Shown: piece by piece, positions 1-11,132 of the stretch
Numbering within the stretch: position 1 is the first letter of the stretch
Layout of the letters: each line of letters opens with the position of its first letter
DNA from: Hanleya hanleyi
Lineage: Eukaryota > Mollusca > Polyplacophora > Lepidopleurida > Hanleyidae
Reading direction: 5' to 3'
Assembly (NCBI GenBank): GCA_036873755.1
Contig: JAVTVY010057091.1
Coordinates: forward strand, 1-64,000
Length of the DNA stretch: 64,000 nt
Program-made: the position numbers and the translations under genes
Notes under the pieces: model-generated
The model's database searches: none
The model's input: only the letters and a program-made list of their open reading frames with translations
What the model was told of the DNA's origin: nothing

Positions 1-3000
1 CACAATTTGTTAAAGGAGTTAAGGCTATCGTTAAGGAGACTATGATTGAATATTGTACAGCCCAGGATGAGGAACTGGAGAAGTTATCTGCTGCTGATGT
101 ACCATTAAATATTCCTGAGGATTTATTCTTGGAGACATTGCTTATGAAAATCAGAAGTAAAGCTATATCCCATTCAGCATTTATTCGAAAAAGACAAAGA
201 GAGAAAATGAAAGAGATTGAGCAAGAAATTGAAAATCTGTATCAAGACCTCCCATCTCTGGATCCTTTGGTAAATGAACAATATGAACAAAAGAATTTAG
301 AACTTAAAAACTACAGAGAGAAACTTTTAGAAGGAGTCATGATTCGCTCGCGAGCTAGATGGATTGAACAAGGAGAAAAACCAACTAGATACTTTTTGAA
401 CTTAGAAAAAAGAAATTATACAAATAAAAATATACCTAAATTACGTCTTCAAAATGGTAGGACGGTAACAGCTCAAGAGGATATTATGGAAGAAACTTAC
501 AATTTTTACAAGAATTTATATGCAAGTAGGGATGCCTCACTGCTCGATACTGACCTCCATAGGGACCTTGACAGCTTGGAATTTGATACCCCTAAATTGT
601 CCACTAATATTTCTGCTTCTCTTGAGGGTGAGGTTACATATTCAGAAACCCTTGTAGTCATTAAAAAAATGAAAAATAATAAAAGCCCTGGGGTGTCTGG
701 CTTTACAACTGAATTTTTTAAATTCTTCTGGGTGGATATAGGTCACTTTGTTACACGTTCGATAAACTGTTGCTTTCGTAAAGGTGAGCTATCTCCATCC
801 ATGAAGGAAGGTTTGGTTATTTTGATCCCTAAAGGAGATAAAGCTAGAGACCAATTGAAGAATTGGAGACCTATTACCTTACTGGATGTAACTTATAAGA
901 TTGCTTCTGCCTGTATCTCTGAAAGGTTAAAAACGGTGTTGCCAATACTAATCCATGAAAATCAGAAGGGTTTTCTAGCTTCCAGATATATTGGAGAAAA
1001 TATTAGACTGCTGTATGATGTACTTGAATATACTGAAGAAAATAATATTGATGGGCTTCTACTATTAATAGATTTTGAAAAAGCCTTTGATTCTGTTTCA
1101 TGGAAATTTTTAGACAAAGTGTTGGGCTTTTTCAATTTCGGAATTGATATTAGACGGTGGATCAAAACCTTTCTAAAGGATATTAAATCCAGGATATGTC
1201 AAAATGGTAACGCTACTGCTGCTTTTGATATTGGCAGAGGTTGTCGTCAGGGTGATCCAATTTCTCCTTACCTTTTTTTACTATGTGCTGAAATTTTGGG
1301 GTTATTAATCAGGAAAAATAAAAAAATTAAAGGCATTTTCATCCATTCTGAATACAAGCTCCTTCAATATGCCGATGATACAGCCCTCCTTTTAGATGGT
1401 TCCGAAGAGTCCCTACGTGAAGCCATAGACACCTTACAGTTCTTCGCGAAGATCTCTGGACTGAAGGTTAATATAGACAAGACTCACATTTTATTTTTCG
1501 GTCGATTAAAAAATTCTAACAATCAAATATGTCCGGAGTTGAATTTGGCCTGGTGCAAGGAATTCTTTAGCTTTTTAGGTATTACTTTCTATCTGGACCT
1601 GGTAAGAATGTCTGATGAAAACTATGAAAAGAAACTCCGTGATATTCGCATGGCCCTTGCACTATGGAAGGGAAGAATTTTGACCCCTTTTGGTAAAATC
1701 ACTGTGATCAAATCTGTTCTCGTTCCCAAATTAAACCATCTATTTCTGGCCTTACCCAATCCTAGTAAACAATTTATGGAAGAATGTGAAAAACTGTTTT
1801 ACAATTTTATTTGGAATGGTAAACCTGACAAGGTAGCCAGAAAAACTGCTGTACAAACACTAGCCAATGGCGGTCTTAACATGATACATTTAGAGTCATT
1901 TGTGAAATCACTAAAATTGTCCTGGATTAGACGGCTTTTTGGTAATAATGCCCAGTGGATGATGCTACTGGCTGATACGCAGGGTATCTCTTCTCGAACC
2001 TTCTGGACACTTGGACCAGATTATGTTAGGAAACAATCGAAGAACACGAAAAATTGTTTCTGGAAAGATGTTTTCCTAGCTTATACAGATTTTGTGGTCT
2101 GCCTTCAAGTTCAGAGTATCTCCGATGTATTTTCACAAGCAGTATGGTATAATGCAAATTTTCAAATTGGTGCAAGAAGTGTTTTTTACAATGAATGGTA
2201 CAATAAGGGGATAATTTATGTGTCCGACTTCTTTGACGAAAATGGGTGTTTTCGCTCATACAGAAACTTTTGTGATACTTTTGATATCGATGCCCAGTAT
2301 ATAATGTTCTATGGAATCAGGACATGTATATTAGAATACATAAAACAGGTCCACTTGAAAAGCAATGCTCCTAATAGACAGTATGGCCCTTTCCCTCCAT
2401 TGTTTTTACAAGCAATATTGTCTGCGAAAAAGGGCTGTGGAGTCTACAATGCAATATTCAAAAAACAGTTGCCATTTTTGATCAAATCTGAAAATCGATG
2501 GGAATTGGAACTGGGCCTGAGAGTGAATGAGATTTCTTGGAAGAAGGTATATACATTAATTAAATCAGCTACTTTGGACACTAAATTATGGTGGTTTAGG
2601 TACAGAATACTATCTCGTTCACTGACCTGCAGAGCTTTGCTTTTCAAAATGAACCTAGTGGATAATAACATATGTTCCTTCTGTAATCAGGAGGTTGAAA
2701 CCTTGACTCATTTACTAGTTGAGTGCCGAAAGTCGATATTATTTAGAAAACAAGTAACAGATTGGGTTCTCCTTAAGACAACTAAAAGTATTTGTTTGAC
2801 ACCGAGTACAATTATTCTAGGGTTTACAGGTAGTAATATGCAGGTTGTTAACTTGATTTCTTTGCTAATCAATTATTCCATATTTAGGGCCAGCATAAAT
2901 CAGACGTTGCCGCTTTTAGATAGCTTTAGATATGATCTTCAAAAATATTATGAGGTGGAGAAAGTCAATGCAAAGCTATCGAATGGTATAAATAAGTTCA

Positions 3001-3406
3001 ATGAGAAATGGAACAACTGGCATAGCTTGATATCTGTATGAGTTTATTGTGAAAAGGGTTAATTATACATGTAAATATATATACATGATATGTGGGTAAA
3101 CGATAAAATCACTTGAACTATACAATATTGGTAATGTACTAGCTCCATAGAGCCTTGTAATAGACATGTTCTAAGACACCATCTGAAGAATCCATAGCTC
3201 ATGATAACAGTGTTTCCATCTATTGGGATGAGAAGGGGTATCAGTTGTTTGTAGGATTTGCTATGAACTCAATTGACCATGTATCAATTGCTTGTTATTA
3301 CATGTATTAAGACTATGCATGTGTATTCAGTTACGGCCAGACTATGTTCTGATGTCTGTAATGGGCCAGATATTTATTTTATGGACCAAATAAAAAAAAA
3401 AAAAAA
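1..3406 (+). mobile_element. L1/Tx1-like LINE, 3' portion with poly(A) tail
   Basis: The window opens inside a non-LTR retrotransposon and contains its 3' part: most of ORF2, a 3' UTR of about 345 bp (3042-3386), and an AATAAA running directly into an A-rich tail ending near 3406. An intact frame followed by a recognisable tail indicates a relatively young insertion. The endonuclease half and any ORF1 would lie left of the window. I could not find a target-site duplication because the 5' junction is outside. The clade call rests on the style of the RT motifs and the poly(A) tail. Confidence 0.9.
3..3041 (+). CDS. LINE ORF2 reverse transcriptase, 5'-partial
   Basis: This is the C-terminal part of a LINE ORF2 protein that performs target-primed reverse transcription. 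The frame is open to the left edge, so the Met at 42 is probably internal; residues below are counted from it. A linker containing RARWIEQGEKPTRYFLNLEK precedes the RT domain. RT motifs appear in order: IPKGD and NWRPITLL (about 265-285), motif A with DFEKAFD (catalytic Asp 344), motif B CRQGDPISPYLF (401-412), motif C YADD (443-446), then LKVNIDKT and FSFLGITF. The C-terminus has a zinc-knuckle (zf-RVT type), C878-x2-C881-x8-H890-x4-C895. No stop or frameshift interrupts about 1,010 codons, and all expected RT catalytic residues are present. The apurinic endonuclease domain should be upstream of the window. The RT assignment is firm; the L1/Tx1 clade is likely but would need a tree. Confidence 0.93.
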   Translation, partial: QFVKGVKAIVKETMIEYCTAQDEELEKLSAADVPLNIPEDLFLETLLMKIRSKAISHSAFIRKRQREKMKEIEQEIENLYQDLPSLDPLVNEQYEQKNLELKNYREKLLEGVMIRSRARWIEQGEKPTRYFLNLEKRNYTNKNIPKLRLQNGRTVTAQEDIMEETYNFYKNLYASRDASLLDTDLHRDLDSLEFDTPKLSTNISASLEGEVTYSETLVVIKKMKNNKSPGVSGFTTEFFKFFWVDIGHFVTRSINCCFRKGELSPSMKEGLVILIPKGDKARDQLKNWRPITLLDVTYKIASACISERLKTVLPILIHENQKGFLASRYIGENIRLLYDVLEYTEENNIDGLLLLIDFEKAFDSVSWKFLDKVLGFFNFGIDIRRWIKTFLKDIKSRICQNGNATAAFDIGRGCRQGDPISPYLFLLCAEILGLLIRKNKKIKGIFIHSEYKLLQYADDTALLLDGSEESLREAIDTLQFFAKISGLKVNIDKTHILFFGRLKNSNNQICPELNLAWCKEFFSFLGITFYLDLVRMSDENYEKKLRDIRMALALWKGRILTPFGKITVIKSVLVPKLNHLFLALPNPSKQFMEECEKLFYNFIWNGKPDKVARKTAVQTLANGGLNMIHLESFVKSLKLSWIRRLFGNNAQWMMLLADTQGISSRTFWTLGPDYVRKQSKNTKNCFWKDVFLAYTDFVVCLQVQSISDVFSQAVWYNANFQIGARSVFYNEWYNKGIIYVSDFFDENGCFRSYRNFCDTFDIDAQYIMFYGIRTCILEYIKQVHLKSNAPNRQYGPFPPLFLQAILSAKKGCGVYNAIFKKQLPFLIKSENRWELELGLRVNEISWKKVYTLIKSATLDTKLWWFRYRILSRSLTCRALLFKMNLVDNNICSFCNQEVETLTHLLVECRKSILFRKQVTDWVLLKTTKSICLTPSTIILGFTGSNMQVVNLISLLINYSIFRASINQTLPLLDSFRYDLQKYYEVEKVNAKLSNGINKFNEKWNNWHSLISV

Positions 3407-4104
3407 CAATATTTTTGCAAACTTAAATCAGCTGGCTATACATGCCCACTATACCACGCGTATATTTTAAACAAATCTATCTTAATATATATGATATAAC
3501 TAAATCTTTTTCGACAATTTGACCGGATTTGCAAACAATTATACTCTAATTTTACAGACCAGATCCCCCAATTTTTGTTTTGTTTTTTAAATCATGCCAT
3601 ATTTAGTTATAATTCACACAACCACAATCCAATGAGGAATACAGCAGACGATAGGAAATTAATGAATTGTGACCAGTGTTTTATATATGTTCTGAAACAA
3701 AATGAAATGGACATTTCGTATAGCTGAAATCGTGTTTTGGGCCAAAAACAACAACATACAAGTGCTCTTGTACTAAACTAGTGCCTGCAGGGAGCATGGC
3801 CTTATGGTGCGGCGTTAGGCAGGGAATTAGTCTTTGAAGTGAAGGTGCGTCTCCTGTCCATTCAAGGTACAGGTTACATGGTAATACATATAGAAGTTTT
3901 CTGCTTGGAACTTTTGAGATTGACCTTAGACTGAAACAAAAAATATTATACATCAAATTCTATCACCAACAATGTGATTAAGAAACAACTGAAAATAGTT
4001 TGGTTTTATTAAAAGCTTGAATGATTTAGTAATTGTTTGCCAATAATAATAATATTTCTTTTGGAATATTGGTCACTATTTTGTTGAAAGCAAAATTATT
4101 CTCA
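3407..4104. other. AT-rich spacer, nothing recognised
   Basis: This spacer lies between the LINE tail and the inverted-repeat element. The only open stretch above 80 codons (minus strand, about 3681-3956) has no recognisable motif and I treat it as chance. Confidence 0.5.
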
Positions 4105-4112
4105 AGATTTTA

Positions 4113-4132
4113 GAGTTAGGTGCGCAATTGGC
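4113..4132 (+). repeat. Left terminal inverted repeat (degraded)
   Basis: This 20-bp end pairs with 10625-10644. It is preceded directly by the candidate target duplication AGATTTTA at 4105-4112. Confidence 0.45.
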
Positions 4133-4229
4133 TTTTTCCTTGATATTTTTCATTCTCCCCTATCTCTTAACATGGTGCTAAATAGCACTGGTGACAATAT
4201 AGTGCAGATATTTTGCTAATCTTTGGTGC

Positions 4230-7200
4230 CGGGGTTTGAAGGCAATATAATTCTTCTAATTATCATCTAAATTGCATAGATTCGCACTGCATGGTAAGGT
4301 AATATATCGTCTATTTAGCGTAGATTCGCAAATGTGTTTTACCTCGGCGAGATTGCAGAGAAGACAATATATTGTCTAATTAGCACTTTGATAATCTCGT
4401 CTAAATTGCATAGATTCGCACTTCAGGGAAAGTTAATATATTGTCTATTTAGCGTAGATTCGCAGATGTGTTTTACCTCGGCGAGATTGCAGAGAAGAGA
4501 ATATATTGTCTAATTAGCACTTTGATAATCTCATCTAAATTGCACAGATTCGCACTTCAGGGAAATTAATATATTGTCTATTTAGCGTAGATTCGCAAAT
4601 GTCTTTTACCTCGGCGAGATTGCAGAGAAGACAATATATTGTCTAATTAGCACTTTGATAATCTCATCTAAATAGCATAGATTCGCACTTCATGGAGAGT
4701 TAATATATTTTCTATTTAGTGTAGATTCGCAAATCTGTTTTACCTCGTCGAGATTGCAGAGAAGACAATATATTGTCTGATTAGCACTTTGATAATCTCA
4801 TCTAAATTGCATAGATTCGCACTTCAGGGAAAGTTAATATATTGTCTATTTAGCGTAGATTCGCAAATGTGTTTTACCTCGGCGAGATTGCAGAGAAGAC
4901 AATATATTGTCTAATTAGCACTTTGATAATCTCATCTAAATTGCATAGATTCGCACTTCATGGAGAGTTAATATATTTTCTATTTAGGGTAGATTCGCAA
5001 ATCAGTTTTACCTCGGCGAGACTGCAGGGCAGACAATATATTGTCTAATTAGCACTTTGATAATCTCATCTAAATTGCATAGATTCGCACTTCATGGAGA
5101 GTTAATATATTGTCTATTTAGCGTAGATTCGCAAATGTGTTTTACCTCTGCGAGATTGCAAAGAAGACAATATATTGTCTAATTAGCACTTTGATAATCT
5201 CATCTAAATTGCATAGATTCGCACTTCAGAGAGAATTAATATATTGTCTATTTAGCGTAGATTCGCAAATCTGTTTTACTTCGGCGAGACTGCAGAGCAG
5301 ACAATATATTGTCTAATTAGCACTTTGATAATCTCATCTAAATTGCATAGATTCGCACTTCAGGGAAAGTTAATATATTGTCTATTTAGCGTAGATTCGC
5401 AAATGTGTTTTACCTCGGTGAGATTGCAGAGAAGACAATATATTGTCTAATTAGCACTTTGATAATCTCATCTAAATTGCATAGATTCGCACTTCATGGA
5501 GAGTTAATATATTTTCTATTTAGCGTAGATTCGCAAATCAGTTTTACCTCGGCGAGACTGCAGGGCAGACAATATATTGTCTAATTAGCATTTTGATAAT
5601 CTCATCTAAATTGCATAGATTCGCACTTCATGGAGAGTTAATATATTGTCTATTTAGCTTAGATTCGCAAATCTGTTTTACCTCGGCGAGACTGCAGGAG
5701 AGGCAATATATTGTCTAATTAGCACTTTGATAATCTCATCTAAATTGCATAGATTCGCACTTCATGGAGAGTTAATATATTGTCTATTTAGCGTAGATTC
5801 GCAAATGTGTTTTACCTCGGCGAGATTGCAGAGAAGAGAATATATTGTCTAATTAGCACTTTGATAATCTCATCTAAATTGTATAGATTCGCACTTCATG
5901 GAGAGTTAATATATTGTCTATTTAGCATAGATTCGCAAATCTGTATTACCTCGGCGAGATTGCAGGGAAGAGAATATATTGTCTAATTAGCACTTTGATA
6001 ATCTCATCTAAATTGCATAGATTCGCACTTCAGGGAAAGTTAATATATTGTCTATTTAGCGTAGATTTGCAAATGTGTTTTACCTCGGCGAGATTGCAAA
6101 GAAGACAATATATTGTCTAATTAGCACTTTGATAATCTCATCTAAATTGCATAGATTCGCACTTCAGAGAGAGTTAATATATTGTCTATTTAGCGTAGAT
6201 TCGCAAATCTGTTTTACTTCGGCGAGACTGCAGAGCAGACAATATATTGTATAATTAGCACTTTGATAATCTCCTCTAAATTGCACAGATTCGCACTTCA
6301 TGGAGAGTTAATATATTGTCTATTTAGCGTAGATTCGCAAATGTGTTTTACCTCGCCGAGACTGCAAGGGAGGCAATATATTGTCTAATTAGCACTTTGA
6401 TAATCTCATCTAAATTGCATAGATTCGCACTTCATGGAGAGTTAATATATTTTCTATTTAGCGTAGATTCGCAAATCTGTTTTACTTCGGCGAGACTGCA
6501 GGGCAGACAACATATTGTCTAATTAGCACTTTGATAATCTCATCTAAATTGTATAGATTCGCACTTCATGGAGAGTTAATATATTGTCTATTTAGCGTAG
6601 ATTCGCAAATGTGTTTTACCTCGGCGAGATTGCAGAGAAGAGAATATATTGTCTAATTAGCACTTTGATAATGTCATCTAAATTGTATAGATTCGCACTT
6701 CATGGAGAGTTAATATATTTTCTATTTAGCGTAGATTCGCAAATCTGTTTTACTTCGGCGAGACTGCAGGGCAGACAATATATTGTCTAATTAGCACTTT
6801 GATAATCTCATCTAAATTGCATAGATTCGCACTTCATGGAGAGTTAATATATTGTCTATTTAGCGTAGATTCGCAAATCTGTTTTACCTCGGCGAGACTG
6901 CAAGGGAGGCAATATATTGTCTAATTAGCACTTTGATAATCTCATCTAAATGGTATAGATTCGCACTTCATGGAGAGTTAATATATTGTCTATTTAGCGC
7001 AGATTCGCAAATGTGTTTTACCTCGGCGAGATTGCGGAGAAGGGAATATATTGTCTAATTAGCACTTTGATAATCTCATCTAAATTGCATAGATTCGCAC
7101 TTCAGGGAAAGTTAATATATTGTCTATTTAGCGTAGATTCGCAAATGTATTTTACCTCGGCGAGATTGCAAAGAAGACAATATATTGTCTAATTAGCACT

Positions 7201-7246
7201 TTGATAATCTCATCTAAATTGCATAGATTCGCACTTCAGAGAGAAT
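4230..7246 (+). repeat. 134-bp tandem array, about 22 copies
   Basis: The unit length is 133-134 bp; successive GCACTTTGATAAT anchors start near 4385, 4519, 4652 and 4786. Copies are highly similar. Each unit is itself a diverged dimer of about 65 and 69 bp: both halves begin AATATATTGTCTA(A/T)TTAGC and both contain TAGATTCGCA. One half carries a perfect 14-bp palindrome, GACAATATATTGTC, in many copies. The array ends abruptly at the start of the reverse transcriptase fragment. No coding potential was seen. Confidence 0.95.
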
Positions 7247-8050
7247 ACTACAATCCCTCATCAGGACCTTATTGACCGTCTAAGTTCATTAATAGTATCT
7301 GTGTTCAAGAAAACTGATCGTAGATATATTAATGTCGGAAGCCATAAAGCATTCTTTAGCTCGACTACATACAAGAGATATCATTCATGGGATGTTTTTT
7401 TGTTTATAGAGTTGCTTGAATTTCTCATTAAAAATATCTATGTGAAATTTGGCAACACAATATATCAGCAGGATATAGGTATTCCAATGGGTACTAATTG
7501 TGCACCCCTGTTGGCCGACCTGTATCTGTTCTCTTATGAATATGACTATATGCAGGCGCTTTCAAAAAACCGATCCATTCAAAGCCCGTTCCTTCTCATT
7601 CACCAAACGCTATATAGACGATCTTCTCGCTGTGGATAATCGCTATATAAATGACGCAGTGAAGGATATATATCCACCTTCACTGGATTTGAAGGAAACT
7701 ACAGACAGCCCTACAGGCACATCATATTTAGATCTATATCTCTATAAAAATGAAGCGGGCATTCTCTCTCGTCGACTTTATGACAAAAGAGATGATTACA
7801 ATTTCGACATCGCAAACTATCCCTTTCTGGACAGTAATATTCCAGTGGGACCTGCATATGGCGTATACATATCACGCCTAGTAGCATTTGCTAAATCCTG
7901 TGTTAAATGTGACGATTTTAATCAACGTCACAAAACATTGTTGCAGAAACCTATAAAACAGGGCTACACCACCAAGCGCCTCCACGCAATCGCATGCTGA
8001 TAGCCAAATACGAGCGTAGCGTGCAAAATCTATGGCGTTACGTTTCGTAA
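7247..8050 (+). pseudogene. Broken reverse transcriptase fragment
   Basis: The segment encodes the core of a reverse transcriptase common in invertebrate genomes. The frame is open from 7247, where it starts with TTIPH of a truncated motif A. It continues through GIPMGTNCAPLLADL (motif B), a YIDDLL catalytic motif, SYLDL and YDKRDD, then an AKYE-type tail ending at a stop at 8048-8050. At least two frame changes break it: one at an A-run near 7565-7571 and one near 7975-7993, where the frame returns to the first one. The N-terminal part is missing and the fragment begins flush with the 134-bp array. PMG and YIDD with a downstream LDL-YDKR motif resemble Penelope-like elements more than LINEs, but I cannot assign the clade. 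The copy must be non-functional. Confidence 0.75.
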
Positions 8051-9884
8051 CTTGTGTCTAATTCCGCTTAACCCGGGGCTAGAGGCCGTATGAACCCATG
8101 TACTTCAAGATCCTCATGGTACTCATATGAACAGTCACAATCAAAGCGTGACTGAGATACATCATTCTTTAGATGACGACTTTACAACGAATGTTATGGA
8201 TTAAGAATACTGATCAGCGATACGGATTTGATATTTTTGGAACATCATGATGTCTTGCCGGCATCATTGAAAACTGTTGACCGCTTCTCTCTTGCAGGAA
8301 ACAAGCCTATGTTTATGTATACTATGATTGTCTTTTTGAATTTGGTGCTAATACTGTTATGTGGAAAATGGAATAGGTCTTTGGATTATGGACGCGGATA
8401 TTCTCTAATGGACGACGGCTGGATTATGAATGACGGACTAGACGCTTAATATAGTGTCGATCATGCTTCGTTCTCTATTGTTGAACCCAGAAATGATATG
8501 TTAATATAACAATAATATTATCTGTGGAGCAGTAAATCCTTAACAACTAAGGATGTGGATATCCCTTTTTTGTTGAACCTAGAAATGCCATATTGTTATA
8601 ATCACTATAAAACCATTATGTGAACAGTTCTCTTGAGGACCAAATTGCATTTGACACTAGTGGTGGCGTTCAAATGATAAAAGGTTGACAATAATTTGAT
8701 GATATTCCGTGCAGATTTTCCCTAAAAAAATAACTATAGTCATCTGTGAGTGCATCCAAGGGGTGGTTTTGAAACTTGCAGTGCTATCGCAAGAGGCGAT
8801 GAATGGCCTCTCGGACTCACAGAAATGGTAATGGCAATGTCGCTCATGACAATGCTTCACCTTTGATTGTTGAACCGAGCAATGGCATATTGTTACCATA
8901 ACAACAATACTAATAAAGGGCGTTAATCACGAAAGTTAAAAACCTGGACTCTCCCTGGTATATTGTTTAACCATAATCTTTGCTCCATGCTACATCTAAT
9001 GCTACATTCTTATTTTCGCAATGAATATATCATGTCATAAGTACATGTAATTTTGATCACCTTCTTCCACAAAAATGATATTAGATACCTGTGCATTGCG
9101 TTTACTTATATATAATCATATAATTATATTTTGTATGATTTATCACACATCATTCGCACCATTCGCATTGACATTTGCTTCCTCCGGTAGTGGCGCTATA
9201 GTCGTGTCTTTGTCTCTTCAATGGGTGGTATTGGGTCCATTGACATTATTAACACAAGAAGCTGCTTCACCGAAGAATCAGAATGGCAATATGTTGTTAA
9301 TAATAAACCAGTAATTAAAATTGTTGAAATGAAACATTCTTGTCGATTTACAGTGATATATACACAAATATTGTGTACAGGATACAAAAGTTGAAAATCC
9401 ATAAAATAGCCTTTTGTTATATATGGTATCAGGACATTTCGTCACGCGATATTCCGGCATGCGATGGCCAGGGTATGTTTACTCTTTATCATTCTCCCAG
9501 AAGAACTTGTCTGTAAATACACTAGCTTTATTCTTGCAGGGATCAAAGTTTTGCTAAATTTTATGGTCTGCAAACCCAGGCCAGTTAAGAGCTTAATCCG
9601 CATATGGAGAGAGAATTAAAGAGATAAGAGTAAACTGGTTGAAGGCCTGTTACATAAGTTTATGTCTTAAACATCCTGCTTACTACAAACATTCATGATT
9701 AGAATGTACACAGTAAGATATCAAATTTTCTGCATGTTTCAACTTCTACAGTAGGCATATTAACAGTATCATGACAAGTTGCTAGAGCTATCTATACCGC
9801 TGGCCTCGGTCATTAATCTTAAAAGAAATCACATGGAAATGATATGCCAATCTACTTTTATTTAAGTCTGGGCGACGTGGGAAT
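8051..9884. other. Interior of the TIR element, non-coding
   Basis: No gene was recognised. Three degenerate copies of a short motif (TTGTTGAACC followed by AATG and an ATA-rich tail) occur near 8479, 8571 and 8868. The small frame at 8228-8449 has no recognisable domain. Confidence 0.4.
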
Positions 9885-10062
9885 GTGTGCAATTTAAATT
9901 CAATTGTCACAGTGCTATTTAGACAATATATTGTGAAGCCGGCATGTGGAATTGAATCTGCAAATCTACGCTAAATAGACAATATATTAAGTATCCACGA
10001 GGTGCGAATCGATGCAATTTAGATGCGATTATCAAAGTGCTAATTAGACAATATATTGTTTC
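9885..10062 (-). repeat. Inverted copies of the 134-bp unit
   Basis: About one and a half diverged units lie in the opposite orientation to the array at 4230-7246. They include GACAATATATT words, CTACGCTAAATAGACAATAT, and a run equivalent to the reverse complement of the GATAATCTCATCTAAATTGC segment. Their inverted placement near the right end supports the view that the whole 4113-10644 interval is one element with long subterminal inverted repeats. Confidence 0.8.
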
Positions 10063-10241
10063 TTTCCGGGGAACAACAGCTACGTTTCGCACATATATAT
10101 AGTCTACATTTCATGCAGATCTTTCGTGTATTTCGAAACGGAAAACGCGACATTCTCAGTATGAGCAAACTGTGAAGAATGGAATGTGCTCGCGTGAAAC
10201 TTTGTCTCGATGACAGTTTAAAGAAAGAGCCTTTCAGCGTT

Positions 10242-10337
10242 TGACGTCATGTCACGTCACAGGTTATGATGACTTTGGTTCATGGACGATGAGCGTTATC
10301 GGCGACCTCACTGGGGTACAAGCTGCCATTGACGTCA
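10242..10337. promoter_or_regulatory. Cluster of CRE-like TGACGTCA sites
   Basis: Two perfect TGACGTCA palindromes (10242-10249 and 10330-10337) and a CACGTCA half-site between them lie in a more GC-rich patch than their surroundings. TGACGTCA is the classical CREB/ATF binding sequence. A short TATA-like ACATATATATA lies about 150 bp upstream. Function as a promoter is inference only. Confidence 0.3.
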
Positions 10338-10624
10338 CGGACAAGTCGAACGATATTCTCGTTCACCCGAATCAGTTGGAGTTCCTCGTGTGAGTGACTC
10401 GAACATTGTCGATCATTCAGCAAGTTTTATCTGGTAGTGCAATGAGTTCTCATTCAACATTTATGCCTACGTTCAGCTGAAACAATGCAGGGTGAATTTG
10501 TCTGGGGGGAAACAGAATATATTGTATAATTAGCATCTCGTTCTAAATAGCAAAGTATCCTAGAAAATATCTGCAAATTAGCAGCTTTGCTAATTAGATT
10601 CTAAATAGATGCGAGAGAATATAA

Positions 10625-10644
10625 GCCAATCGCCCACCTTAATG
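10625..10644 (-). repeat. Right terminal inverted repeat (degraded)
   Basis: This end pairs with 4113-4132 and is followed directly by AGATTTTA at 10645-10652, the second copy of the candidate target duplication. Confidence 0.45.
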
Positions 10645-10652
10645 AGATTTTA

Positions 10653-11132
10653 ACAGATATTGTCAGATACTGGTATTTCAGGAGCCCTCTGCCTATTTAT
10701 AAACAATTCTTCTTCCATCATGACCTATTCCATCTTGTCAGAAGCATTTTAATATTGAGATAGCTCATAAACTGGTGTAGATAAAGCTCTTCAGAGACTT
10801 TTATCACTTATTCCAAGAGACAGACCCTTGAGTAGGTGTAAATTGCTTACACAGTCCTCATGGAGTGTGTGTTTATTTGATTTGACCCCCTCCAGAGAGA
10901 TAAATTGACCAAGGACTAACCAGGTTTATTACTGGTTAATACACACTGCAGTGCTGGACTGACCATTTCCTGTGTAATCAAGTAGAGAAGTGTTCCTGCT
11001 CACCACAGTTTTCCCCAGTAGTATTAATTAAATATATGGACTTCAGGATTAACTTAGCCCTACATATAACTTAATGAACTTCATGGTGATAGGAACAAAG
11101 GAGCTGCCACCTTATCCTGTACAGTATTGAAA
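10653..11132. other. Spacer, nothing recognised
   Basis: Ordinary non-repetitive sequence with no convincing frame or splice-bounded exon. Confidence 0.5.

Larger units (their letters stand above)
4113..10644. mobile_element. Probable 6.5 kb TIR element with internal 134-bp array
   Basis: The ends are imperfect inverted repeats: about 15 of 20 bases match between 4113-4132 and the reverse complement of 10625-10644, sharing AGGTG and ATTGGC. The inverted similarity continues inward, where TGCAGATATTTT at 4203-4214 reappears inverted at 10568-10579. The 134-bp unit is amplified next to the left end and occurs inverted near the right end (9885-10062). AGATTTTA flanks both ends (4105-4112 and 10645-10652) as a candidate 8-bp target duplication. 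No transposase was seen, so the element would be non-autonomous. It contains a broken reverse transcriptase segment. An 8-bp duplication would fit hAT-type integration, but the terminal bases do not clearly match a known hAT end, so the superfamily is left open. Confidence 0.55.

Noticed and set aside
7301..8000. Two overlapping genes in different frames
   Set aside because: Motifs run continuously across the frame change at an A-run, so it is one frameshifted reverse transcriptase remnant.
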